A stretch of DNA of 64,000 nt from Antedon mediterranea (lineage: Eukaryota; Echinodermata; Crinoidea; Comatulida; Antedonidae): NCBI RefSeq assembly GCF_964355755.1, contig NC_092678.1, forward strand, positions 21,988,365 through 22,052,364, read 5' to 3'. The translations under genes and the position numbers were made by a program. The stretch's first letter is position 1. Each line of letters begins with the position of its first letter. Under the pieces are notes generated by a model. It searched no databases. It worked only from the letters and a program-made list of their open reading frames with translations, and was not told the origin of the DNA. This document shows positions 30,926-42,800 of the stretch, in pieces.

Positions 30926-31769
30926 TACTATAAAACTATATCTTTTATGATTCTGCGTGAATTGTAGATATTTAAAGTAATTGAACGTTACAAATTCCAA
31001 ACACACACAGCATACGCGTGCCGCCAAAAGACGTACTCGCGGGAAATACAAAGTGGAAATGAATAAGTCATGATTTGTGATAACACTAATATTTCTTAAT
31101 AACTCTTATAGCCTTCTGACTGCGACAGATATAATAGCCTTATATTGGTGCATTCTATACAGCTTGTCATAGAATTTGTTTATAGATATGTTGAACAATT
31201 GCTGGAAAGATCATAGAAAGTTCTTGTTCGTTCGTTAAGATAAGATTCCCCGGGGGTGTGTATGTATGCCTTTTTAGTGAGCTGACGACTATTAAATATA
31301 ATGACATAATGACAATATCAATAGATGTGTCAACAAATCATAAACCAATAGACCTAGTTTGCATCCTTCATAAAAGAAATATGTTTTAACTATACACTGA
31401 TCACGGCATGGCATGACGACCAAGGGTAGGCCTATGTGGGTGAATGATTTTTCAGGGTATAACCAACGTCTATCGTATAGTCAACAACACAAGCTGTGAA
31501 TATCTCTTGTTTTTGGTACCAGGCACGTTAATAATAGACCTATAATTGTTATGTGTCCGGAAGGGTACTTTGTCATCTGGTTTTATATGGAGTTTTCGTC
31601 CTATTCCGTAAGCGCCTCGCCTAACTAAAACTTATGGATCAGTCACTGCCTTACACCTCTGAAACAAATACTTCCGATATATTTTTTTTTCTTTCAATAA
31701 TAAATTCCGGTTGAAATTGAATGCTATGAAATATAATTATTTCTATTTATAGAAACATTACACGAGGAA

Positions 31770-31914
31770 ACGAAACCCCACTAGAACGCAACACAAGGAC
31801 GTAAGCCGCAACGGAAGCGAATTGACCAATCACAATCCATTGCTTTTGATTGGTCAATTTGCTTGCGTTGTGGCTACGTCTTTGCGTTGCGTCCTAGAAT
31901 GGGAACCAAGCTTT
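31770..31914. mobile_element. Family-2 MITE, copy d
   Basis: Inverted arms CACTAGAACGCAACACAAGG and its near complement, right end GGGAACCAAGCTT; the left terminus is eroded. Intergenic. Confidence 0.75.
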
Positions 31915-32385
31915 TCCGCGATAGGACTAATATGAAAATTAAATATTTCAGCAAACAAAATAATGTTTAATTTCATATCCTTATAAAAAAAGTTATTGAA
32001 ATATAGAATAAATGAGAACTGAATTGTAATAAATGATATATTTTGACAGCTGTATGTAATCTATGTATAAAATGTTGACATATAAAACAAACTTATATCT
32101 TGTTATGTTGATGAATGGAAACGTACGATGAAGTATGGAATGACAGACGAAACAAAAAACCTATCATCGAAATACTTCTGACCAATGTACAAAATAACAG
32201 CTGTATATGATATGCATCCATGGGAACTATCAAAATTATAAAATGAAGGAATTTATTCAGAGTGTAATTAATATTAATGCTGGGAATCCATTCCCGGCTC
32301 AAAAATATTAGGGCCTTGATAAAAGACATATACGGTAATAGAAACTTTACATTGTTGGCAAAGGAAGGAAGATTTTTTCTATATT

Positions 32386-32507
32386 AAGCTCTGTCTACAC
32401 TATCACACTTTATGTGATAACAAAAATGTGATGTGCCCATATATAGACATGATGATGTCACTACCATATTTGGGCACATCACTACCACATTTGGGCACAT
32501 CACAATT
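32386..32507. mobile_element. Family-1 MITE, copy 10 (right arm missing)
   Basis: Left end AAGCTCTGTCTACACTATCA intact. It stops after the second GGGCACATCAC block, so the right terminus is deleted. Intergenic. Confidence 0.8.
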
Positions 32508-33070
32508 TAGACCGATGAAATAGCCAAAAGCGGAAACCTGATATAATCATAATCATTCTCTGTAATCCCAAATTTATTCTATATTAAACCACCGAATGTC
32601 TGTTAAAGCTAAAATTGATTTTCAGTTGAAAATATTCCAATGCCTAGTAATTAACGAATATTTTGTCCCCAACAAGATTCAGATGTTAAAATATTATGTT
32701 TATTGTCTGTTTATCTAGAAATAAATTTGGCACAATGAATAGGATGCAGTACAAATTTGCCTCTCGGCCACGTCAATTTAATGTACACCCTACAATGTAC
32801 ATCCTAATGAAACCCATTTTATTTCCAAAATGAAAACCTCTTATCTGTAGACAGACGGGTAAATACTTGTTTCCGGAAATCTTTTCTATGAAGGACGCTT
32901 GGGCATGACCACCCCTTCAAAATTAAGAACTGTATATAGCTCGTGTCCACTGCAATAACCTCAGCAAAATACATTCTTTCTCTGTCAACAACAATTACAG
33001 TAGGCACGTTATGGCCTATCCGTATTAGCAGTAAATCTAACAGAGACTACCAATACTCAAACCAAGACCA

Positions 33071-33481
33071 AATATCTTGTTGAAGTAGGCCTTGTTTGAT
33101 ACAGTCCTTTGATCTTATGTCTTACAGCGACAAATACCACCAGATACTAATATTCTCCGCGGCGCAGTGTCTGTTAAGGAACTGATCGTGTCGCAGCCAC
33201 AGATAAACCCTTTAATCTTCGGAGCTCAGCATCTTGTTTCTGGGTTGCTCAAACATAAGCCTACTGAAATGTATTGAATCAATTATTTTCTGACTTACTT
33301 TTACTAACAAATATGCCTACAAAAACGTCTCAGTCAATACGTTAAAATAAATACAACGAAAAGAATATCAATATATACAGTTCTACATTGTTGGTTAACT
33401 TTGCTTATGCTTAGCTTTTTATTTCATTATTTTAGGGTAAAAAATATCAACAATATCTTGTTGAAGTAGGCCTTGTTTGAT
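33071..33481. repeat. Spaced 30-bp direct repeat
   Basis: A 30-bp phrase starting AATATCTTGTTGAAGTAGGC occurs at 33071-33100 and 33452-33481 without mismatch, 381 bases apart. Intergenic. Confidence 0.8.
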
Positions 33482-34314
33482 TTGTTCTTTCCACGCCCTA
33501 GAAAACTTGATCATACAGTCATTCTATCCAGGCCTACGCCGTCTATTTTAATACAATTAGTATATATTTTATTAGTATCGACATAATTATCACATTTCCA
33601 CTATCTTAACCCCTGTAAATGACTTACATTCCGACGGATATCATTCAGCCGCCACACAGCGATCTGCATCAGGATAGTCCCCGAGTGCACACACTCTGCA
33701 GTGCGTTCACATCAATTACAGTTAGGCCTAATTGAAGTATTGGTTAGGCCTAAATATGACAATTATGATGGGCGTATCAGGTCGATTTGCGTAAATATAT
33801 CTAATTTGTTTGCCTGTTAAATAAATCTAATCATTACACAGTTATTATAACCTTGGGTGTTCATTATTATACATCTGCGTTCGATGTTAAAATGTGATTA
33901 ATTTCATAAAACTATATTTAGGACTTGCCAATTTGTCATAGAAGTTATTGTTATTAACGATATAGACGATTTAAAAAAATGGACAGAAAGATACTTATTG
34001 ATATTGACAATCATCATGGGCTTAAATAGTACTTTTATTAGTGTGTTTATGCAAATTTTTTATTGTTTTATTTTCTAATTAGGGTCTTTTCAATGTATCA
34101 AATAATATGTCTAAAACTAGAGCGTGATAATTATGTAATTATCGGATATATCGGATGAGATACATATCGATGGCAGCAGACGATAAGAGCTGTTGCAGAA
34201 AGTTCGGACAGCAGTAACATTGATGCGACCTAGTCAAGCGATGAAAACTGTCGGAAATTTGTATTTGTTTTACTATGGGCGAAATTATTAAAACGGTTTA
34301 ATATGTATATGTAT

Positions 34315-34386
34315 GGCTCTGTGGTCTAGTGGTATGATACTCACCCTGTAAGCGAGTGGTCGCAGGTTCGAATCCCGCCAGAGACA
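34315..34386 (+). tRNA. tRNA-like gene, anticodon position TGT, probably decayed
   Basis: A 72-nt cloverleaf can be drawn. The A box (TGGTCTAGTGG, 34322-34332) and B box (GGTTCGAATCC, 34365-34375) fit consensus, and a T6 Pol III terminator follows at 34387-34392. The acceptor stem pairs except G2-A71. The anticodon stem CTCAC/GCGAG and the T stem GCAGG/CCCGC each have one A-C mismatch. The loop CCTGTAA puts TGT (Thr) at 34347-34349 but has C instead of the invariant T at position 33. The D arm resembles tRNA-Pro. The Pol III signals look usable; the mismatches suggest a pseudogene or tRNA-derived element rather than a working tRNA. The minus-strand reading frame over it is incidental. Confidence 0.6.
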
Positions 34387-34392
34387 TTTTTT
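34387..34392 (+). terminator. Pol III T-run terminator
   Basis: Six T residues directly after the discriminator base of the tRNA-like gene. Confidence 0.6.
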
Positions 34393-36035
34393 CATACAAC
34401 TAAAAATTCGAAAATTTCGCCGATGAGCTATGCTCGACGCGATTATGAGATCATGTTCCGAATATGAGCACTGTTTTAGGCCTAAATAATTTAACAGTAT
34501 AATGTATGCATAATTATGTATAAATGTGCACATTTTTGCCATGATTGTTATTTTTATTGCGAAGTTCAATAGGTAAATCTTGATAAATAGTGAACAAATT
34601 TCCTTGGTTTTATGAAGCGCCTCTCGGAAATTGAACCACCGCGACAAAGAGTGAACCACGCGTCAACGAGCTATTTGATATTCTACCAACCACGGTATTA
34701 ATAGGCCTATCGACAAACTAATGTTAATGAATTCCCACCGAACAATGTATTATAGTTTTTGTTTTCTCTCTCACCCAAAGCTTAGGCCTAATTAGTTTCC
34801 GTTGATGTATATGTCTTAAATTGTCTTCACAATGTAATTGATTCCTTTTCCTCAATAAAAATAATGTTATTTTTCGAACCTGTTGTATACCGTGATTTTG
34901 GGAAGTTAATGTTGTTTACAATCATCATTTCTTTGGTTAAAATACACATCGTGAATTCAAACCTAATTTCCTATCACACCGCAGTAAATAGTGTTTCGGC
35001 AGAGTGTGACGCACAGTGTCTCCTGTCGGTAAACACACGGTGCCATTGGTCCAGTAAGACCCGTTATAACGCTCAGATACCGGAGTAATTTAGTCTAGAA
35101 ACGACCATAAAACATCACAGAACTAACATATTGATTATGTTCAATTTAAGGCCACTTGTAGGACGACCAATTTATAGTATCTGTAAGAGGAGCAGGTACA
35201 ATTGACTTGGTAAATAATGGTCCTATATAACCATTCGATAAGTGAGGAACTATATATGGATAAATAAAGTTAGACAATACTACAGTTATCCATGGATAAC
35301 TAATAACACTATGACTATATATTTTATAGTTTCTAATAAGTACTTTTCAAAATTAGTGACGCCTAACCAGGTAGTGAAATTGCATTCAAAATTTTCCCTG
35401 GCATAACAGTATACACAATTACTTATATTTATTTCTCTAATACTTTATTGAAGATGAGGAACAATACCCAAGCCTTTGGTCAAACTATGCCAATAAACCA
35501 CGGTACCGAAAAAAAAACACATTCAGAAATAGTAATGAAGTTATTAATTGGAATTGATTGATCGAATAATTTGGCGTCTCATAGTCTCATTAAGGAACAA
35601 ATCGATCTATTTATTCTGGATTTTTGGTTTTCTTAGAAAAAAATCTGCTTTATAAAATACTTCACCTTGTCAAGTTTGTTTATCAAAGAGATAAAATTAG
35701 CAGTATATTGAGTGATATATTCATTTAAATAAACCGTTAGCCCGCCCTCGGGACATCCACTGATTCAGTAAACTTCATTAAAAAGTCAGAAGTAATTCTA
35801 ACATCTTGATTTAAAAACAAAGATCCGTGAAATCATTTAATTCGCATCTTAATTAGTTTGTTCTACTTTTTATTAGTTATCAGAATTAATAAAACAGTTA
35901 TGCGCTGTATAAAACAATTATTTTCTAGTTGTATTATCATATATGTGTGTGTGTAGGCCTATAACAAGTCTGAATGTAAGTAGTAGTTAGTTAAAATCGT
36001 ACGGTAGTGAAGAACACCACGCAGTAATATCAAAA

Positions 36036-36174
36036 TAGTTTGTGATGTGCCCAAATATGGTAGTGATATGCTTAAATATGGTGGTGATATGCCCAAATAT
36101 GGTAGTGATATGACATCATCATGTCTATATATGGGCACATCACATTTTTTTGTCACATAAAGTTTGATAGTGTA
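36036..36174. mobile_element. Family-1 MITE, copy 11 (three subrepeats)
   Basis: Both outer termini are missing, but the core has three CCCAAATATGG-type subrepeats in a row, the largest number in the window. Intergenic. Confidence 0.75.
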
Positions 36175-37483
36175 ATTTGTAGTTTCTAGGATTAAATACG
36201 CGTCTGTAACTAGATACAATGTGTTACAATAAGTGTGGTTTAAATGTGATTAATTCCAATTTAATTACTTTAGACCAAGTTTCGTATTGCGGATTCCTCG
36301 AAAGGTTTCAACCTTAACAGGTTCGATCACGGTCTTAATTAAAATTCATTAATAAAATAAACCTCAATCAACACACGTAGCGCATAGTTTTACCAATAAT
36401 CTTCATATCTCATCTAAGATATGACTTTCAGAGGGTAAGGCTGATTATCAACTTTCGTCAACGCTAGGCCAAGTTCAATTGATTTTGACGGTTGTCTGTA
36501 GCCAGAGGCCACGCCTTCTGGCACGCTCCGGTCCCGTCAGAATCACGACGTCTTGGTACCAAGCTTTACCTCCTTGAAGCCTATATTTAAAGTATCAGGC
36601 GTTGTTGAATTTGTTCATTAATTTGTACATACACAGGATATTGTTTTTTACAGGTGTAACTCAATTGATATGATTGACATAAAACAGGTCAAAATCTGTT
36701 GTTTCACCTTTGAAAACAAAACTACCACGCACATCAGACGCTGAAACATTGTTGGCAATGACGATGCCTTTTGCAAGAATCATTTTGTAATTTTGTTATG
36801 ATTATACTTATAGGCCTAAGTTTTTAAAATCTGGTTTTGTTTAGTAAATTTACGTTTTATCATTATAGGTTGGCCTAATACCTATATTATCATTAATAAT
36901 TAACTTTCGGAATATGTACATCACACTGTTATAAGATGCCTCAAAGAGACACAGCAATTTCACACGCGCGTTCAAAATCTGATGCCAATTTTACGGCTTT
37001 TGTGTGAACGATTGGTTGGCAATCACAGGCTTCCGTTTCGCATATACTTTAAAACTAACTATCTATTAGCCCTACTAACAAGAAATGAACATACGCCTAG
37101 CAAACCTGGTTTTGGCCCCTGGTAATATCTTTCTCATACGTGCCTTGGATTTTCTTGTTATGATTCAATACGTCTTTAATTTAAAGATGAATGATGACCT
37201 CGACAGACAGACCTACCTACATGACTGAAAAGCCGACTGTGTATTAATAAACAGTAAGCGGAAGAGAGGATTGAAAATGATTGAAAGATGATTTGTTTTT
37301 AACAAGTTTGTTGGCAATTTCGACACGAGGCGCATCCTCTGATATCATCATTAATTATAAAAAGTATAATATTTTTGATGACAAATTAGGATGACATAAC
37401 ATTTTCTTTCTCCTTGCCACGAAGCTTACACAGGTCAGGACAGTTTATCCATGTCATAGCATGCTTTCAGGGAAGATGGTGTA

Positions 37484-37645
37484 AAGCTCTGTCTGCACTA
37501 TCAAAGATTATGTGACAAAAAATGTGATGTGCCCATAAATGGACATGATGATGTCATATCACTACCATATGTGGGCATATCACTACTATATTTGGGCACA
37601 TCACACCTTTTTTTGTTTAACTAGTTTGATAGTGTAGACAGAACT
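37484..37645. mobile_element. Family-1 MITE, copy 12
   Basis: Full-length: left TA flank, left end AAGCTCTGTCTGCACTATCA, right end GATAGTGTAGACAGAACT. Two subrepeats. Intergenic. Confidence 0.88.
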
Positions 37646-38219
37646 AAAGTAAAAAAGGACTGATCTTTTCTTTTACTTTGTCCAAAAGCTTCGTTAAATA
37701 TATTGTGGTGGGTAGGCCTACAGAGAGAACGCTCCTTAGATCGAGTATCTATTAAGGTCCCTAAGAAGGCCTACAGTTAGGCCTACTGTATTACATTCTT
37801 ATGTTTGTAAGGTGCAATAAAGATGTGTGTATTTTATGAACGTAAGCTGGGTAAATACTTAAACATTCCTTACTCTTTAAAGTGGTGATAGCCACAGGCA
37901 AAACCAGTAAACATTCACGAGCCGAGCTAATGTCTTTTACTGCACATGCAATTATTCATTTTTTATAGCACTCGTAATTCTCATGTTTTGCTTGTGAGAA
38001 GAGGAAATTGGCGGCACAGATGTGTAAAAGAATACTGTAACACAAAAGGGCCTCTGTACAAGTAACATAACAGCAAACATACGGGTGTCTTCTGTACAGT
38101 GTGACAAGAAGCCTACGAAACAGGAGAGCATAGTGTATTCATGGAGGTCCTCCATGGTGTATTCCTCTTATAGTCAGGTGCCTTAACAACAAAAAATGAG
38201 GAAATCGTTACACGGTGGA

Positions 38220-38480
38220 CAAAATCGCCAAATTTGGCATGGAGCTTCGTTGGGACCTACCAATTGATTTTTTCCTAGGAGCCACTCTGGCCGTAATTTA
38301 TTTTTCAAGATGGCGGCCAAAATCCAAAATGGCCGCCAATAAATTGGAAAATCACATTTCATTTGTTGCAGAAGTCGCATATAGGCAAATGAACTATCAA
38401 AACATAAGTATTCATGGTCATTGAAACATATTTTAGACATGTTGCATGATAAGACCAGATCAGCATTTACACTACAGGTT
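38220..38480. repeat. Probable dispersed repeat with GGCGGCC hairpin
   Basis: TGGCGGCC and GGCCGCCA flank an 11-base A-rich spacer (38312-38338). Open frames on both strands over the same DNA and similarity in style to 62540-62640 suggest a dispersed repeat, not a gene. Confidence 0.35.
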
Positions 38481-38494
38481 ATGCACACATGTAT

Positions 38495-38630
38495 AAAGCT
38501 CTGTCTACACTATCAAATTTTATGTGAAAAGAAAATTTGATTTGATTATGTCATACCATTACCATATGTGGGCATATCACTACCATATTTGGGCACATCA
38601 CAGGTTCTTTTTTTGTCAAACTAGTTTGAA
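38495..38630. mobile_element. Family-1 MITE, copy 13 (right end truncated)
   Basis: Left end intact; the right arm stops at ACTAGTTTGA and the outermost 20 or so bases are lost. About 1.1 kb upstream of the Wnt16 ATG. Confidence 0.8.
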
Positions 38631-39479
38631 CGGCCACGTATTTCAGTTCAGGCCTATTACACGGGTGTAAAAAGGAATCCGGAAAGTTGATATGAACAAT
38701 CTTACTGACAAACACATTTTTAGTAAAAGCTTATGACCGCTAAAAACATGTCCTTTTTAATTTTATTAAATTGTATATCATCGTCTAAATGAGTTTAGTT
38801 GAGATAGGCTCGGTTTTAATTAATTTCCTCCTTTAATGAAGCACAATAAAATAAGGCCACATTGAATCTTGATGATATGTTACGAGTTGAAGACTATTTC
38901 CTATCCTACGTCTGCTTTCGTCAGTTAGACTGGACATCGCGTTAGGTCAATTGAATTTGAATTTGTCTTTTATCGAAAAAAATAAGAAATCACTAAATCC
39001 AAATGTAGTAATGTTTAGTTCAGTAGATGTATTCGACTGGTCCCTCGCATTTCGAAGTGATTTACTCGCACTGCTCAGTTTGCAACAGGAATTTTTTAAA
39101 TAGAGCAGTCGAATACGCATGACACCGTACCAGGAAAACACAAAGTCGATGCGCGCGTACGAAACCCGTAAGAGTATCAAGATTTTAACGCGCACAATTA
39201 AGACCATAGTTATGTATAGCTAGGCCTACACACGATTGACGTACAGTCACTGGTAAATTATTTAAATCAACTGCTCTGTAATACATGAATATACTTTGAA
39301 TTGATAAATTACATTCAGTTTTACATTGCATACATTATCTATTATTAATCTCATATTAAGCCCATACGATGTGGTGATAGTCTCAATGCTGTATTTAAAT
39401 ATTTTAGAGAAACCAATGTTTCTAGTTTTCCTCCAACTATCCACACAGAGAGTTTCCTATTGCAGGCGATACACTAACC

Positions 39480-39650
39480 TCTCTCTGATTGGCTGAACCT
39501 ATTGACAAAGTTGACCAATGAAATTCCAGTACTCATTGGCCGTAAACTTTGTCTGTAAAATAATATACCACACGGTAAAAACACCCATAGTCAGTTACGC
39601 ACGATTGTTGACAGTGTCAGAGCTAGCTAGGCCACCATATTGCCCCGATT
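39480..39650 (+). promoter_or_regulatory. Candidate Wnt16 promoter with clustered CCAAT boxes
   Basis: Three CCAAT-type boxes (GATTGGCTG near 39487, GACCAATGA at 39513, CATTGGCC at 39534) lie about 90-250 bases before the Wnt ATG. Two of them sit inside a 50-bp inverted repeat (39504-39553) whose outer arms are GACAAAGTT and AACTTTGTC. No clear TATA box. Assignment rests on position and motifs. Confidence 0.4.
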
Positions 39651-39737
39651 ATATACACGGATCAGATAATGTGGAAGATTAGGTGATATACTTACATAGA
39701 ATTTCTTTTTTATATTGGACATATTAATTTAAACACA

Positions 39738-39841
39738 ATGCTACTCACAAGAACTTCATGGATTTTTGGAAAATATTGGATTTTATTCTTAACGGTTTTG
39801 TTTGTGGCTGTTAAAGACACGACGGTATACGCTTCATGGAT
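39738..39841 (+). CDS. WNT16: Wnt16 exon 1: signal peptide
   Basis: Codons 1-35. The ATG at 39738 is followed by a short basic/aromatic stretch and a hydrophobic core (WILFLTVLFVAV), then a likely cleavage region before ASW. Donor GGAT|GTAAGT, phase 2; the split Met codon (AT+G) rejoins with exon 2. Too short for a long-ORF screen but strongly supported by the join. Confidence 0.85.
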
Positions 39842-42800
39842 GTAAGTAAGCCTATTTCAAAATAGTGGTAACTGTTCAAGTGCTATGACATATTTAAATA
39901 GAGTAGAACCCATCCTTTGGGACACCCCTATTCAGGGTACCGTACATCACTATGGGCTATTAACGGGACATTTCTACGTTTTAACGAACAGGTGAAATAT
40001 TATGTTTACAGTATTTAAATATTTTATTGTGTAAACCCTCTAAATTAAGCTGATCCAAAAAGTACGTATGTTTAATTAATAGAAGCAATTTAATTCGTAT
40101 TTCACTGATAAAGTATAGAGCCCCTAGTATTAAGGATCACCTTCGGGACCTAACAAAGTGTCCCTAAATTTAGCCGTAGTATTAAACTGATATTTTCCCT
40201 CGTTCGTTTTACGGAAAAATGTCCCTATGGGTAGGTATAGCGGGGTATATCTGAATAAGGGTGTCTCTAAGGATGGCTTCTACTGTATGTGTTAATCTGA
40301 GCATAGCATTATATTCCATAGAGAAACAGGTGGATTAAATTAACATAGCGCAGATCACATTCAACTTTCATGTTTTTAAATAGACAGACTTACGTATAAA
40401 ACATAATTTACATAGCGTGACTGCTTATAAGTACATGTTTAAACCAATAATAAACAAGCGACATTGAATTATTAAATTATAGATTATTTCCGTCTACTGA
40501 GTACAATTATCCACTTCCTACACGGTACCAATTCGTTATAGACATATAAGATGGTGTTGGAATGAATACATGGTGCCCCTACGTTTTTGTATTATATTTA
40601 TAAACATAATTTGTTTGACATTTATGTACGGTACACTACGTTCAAGCACGATATAAACCGACATCTATAACATGCATTTGAATATTATACAGGCATTTAA
40701 ACTAGGCCTCGGCCTCTTATTAATAAGATCTGAAATGTCATGTTTATAGGTCGATAACACAAACATTGGGGGGAAAAACGATGCGATTGAGTTATAAGGT
40801 CTGGCATAAACGGCCTAGCCAAAATTAGGCCTAGGCCTAAAGTATTCAGCCCTTGTATTGTATAAAACACCTCACTGGTTACCCAGACGATACAATTATT
40901 ATTAGGAGGCCCAATATGATAAGTCAGGTATTTGCTAATTTACGAGATGGCTCTGAAGGTTATAAACTTATTGATAACGTGACTATGTTATGCGGGAAAT
41001 TGGCAGCTATATTGGCCCTAATTATACTAATATAAATGTATACACAATGTTATGACTGCCTGGCAAATATTGCGACAAGATAACACACCTGATTGCTCGC
41101 CAAACAACCAGAATTTAGGCTAAAAATTGATACATGCAATTTGTAAAGACTGACGCCATTGTGGCATATTCTATTATCCGCAATACACTATAAAAATGTC
41201 TCTTGGGTAAATAAACTTGACATTTAGGCGCGCGTTCAAACGTTGATGAAAATAGAACGTTTTTAGTACGCGCGCGTGTTATGTTCGTCTTCATGTGTAA
41301 CCGAAGATTTAATGTGTTCTACGTCATTATTTCCGCGATGAAGTATACGATCATGAGTATTACATTACGCGTAGTATGTTTATACTTTTTAATTGTGTAA
41401 CATATAAAATATTCAACATGATATAAAGTATTTAAATATATACACAAGGTGTGGTGAATGACCGAAATGTTTTAAATAATGATTGGTTAAAGAATGAGAA
41501 AGGGTAAACTTAATGTTACCTATTCCACGGTTCAGACTCGTAAAGTACATCGTAAAAAACGCTATAAGTGGCTTCAACAAACCACCAAACTGATAGTAAT
41601 CATATCGAGTCATTAAAACAAATTACGAAATGGTATACATGGATTTTAAAAGTGAAATTTCCTGCAATATTTCTATACATATGAATTATGATGCAATTCG
41701 GTAAGTAGGCCTACATACTGGGAACCTAGGGGTTTTATAACAGACTTTTTAATAAGAATGCACATAAGGAAACATGGGGTAGAAGCTCTAGCCTGTAAAC
41801 TTTTACACGAAATTACTACCGTACCGTATCACAGCACTAAAGGTAAAGGCTTATGCCGAAACGACAATTACCGGTATTACAAAAAATCAAAAGAGTGTAA
41901 CAGTCTAGTAATTCCGCTTTCTATCAGTTGTCACTATCAATATAATAGTTTGCGTTGGCCCCCACGCTATCATGAACGTTTCACCCCAATAATAAACGAC
42001 AAATAACATTGACTACAAATTTATCATAATAATGATGTCAATCATTTATAAATTAAATAAAAATAATTGTTATTAATATTCGTTTACTACGAAGGCCCTT
42101 AGGTGCTTTTAACTTAAAGTATAATGCGCACTCTGTTGTGATAACGAGGCTGGTGATAGTTCATCCGGTGTGCCCATTTAGGCCTCTGTATAATTTATAT
42201 TAAGGGGATACCTTCAGGACCCAAAGTGTCCTTTTATAGGAGTTTCTCCTTAATAAGTATTGACAAGTTAACAATTTCCCCTCGTTCGTTTCACGTGAAT
42301 GTGGCCCCTTCCCTTAAAACGTAGGGCTGTGTCCTGAATAGAGTCCCCCATGGGCTCTCCTGTATTCGCTTGGTTATGAAATCATACGTAAAGTACATTG
42401 GTGTGCCGGAGTGAAGACCAAATAAGACAGTTAAAAGTGTGAAATGACTGACTGATCCCTCCCAACCTTCTTCCTCCAAATTAGCGTCACCCACATGAGC
42501 TTTCTAAAATCAGAGACTGAAACGAACTCGAATTTGTAATGTGTACGAAATACAATACTGTTTAATTTGTATTGCCTGTTACATATCATGTAGTAGGCCT
42601 ACTTATCCTGACTTATCAATATGTTACAGTATTATAATATTATCAATATAATAATCTGTAACCACAACACACGATTACACCGCTTTAGCCTAGAGCAACA
42701 ACACGCCTGTCCGGTATAGCGATAAAACATGTATTGACCAAACCAGCATTAACAAGGGTGTCAAACGCAATTAAGAATCGTTCACTTGAATTAAAATGAC

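Larger units (their letters stand above)
27592..39737. other. CPED1-Wnt16 intergenic interval
   Basis: About 12 kb without a convincing protein-coding exon. It contains the probable CPED1 3' UTR, a foldback element (28240-28447), a TAGGCCTA-rich block and promoter-like cluster (29100-29520), two family-2 MITEs, four family-1 MITEs, a spaced 30-bp direct repeat (33071-33481), a tRNA-like gene (34315-34386) and a GGCGGCC-containing repeat (38220-38480). In human the matching interval lies in a bone-density-associated locus, so enhancers are plausible, but none can be identified here. Confidence 0.5.

Noticed and set aside
34288-34659. Minus-strand frame of 123 codons
   Set aside because: It runs through the tRNA-like gene and has no recognisable domain; the tRNA reading explains the conserved part.
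36316-36335. GGTTCGATCAC as a second tRNA B box
   Set aside because: No A box or pairing stems around it.
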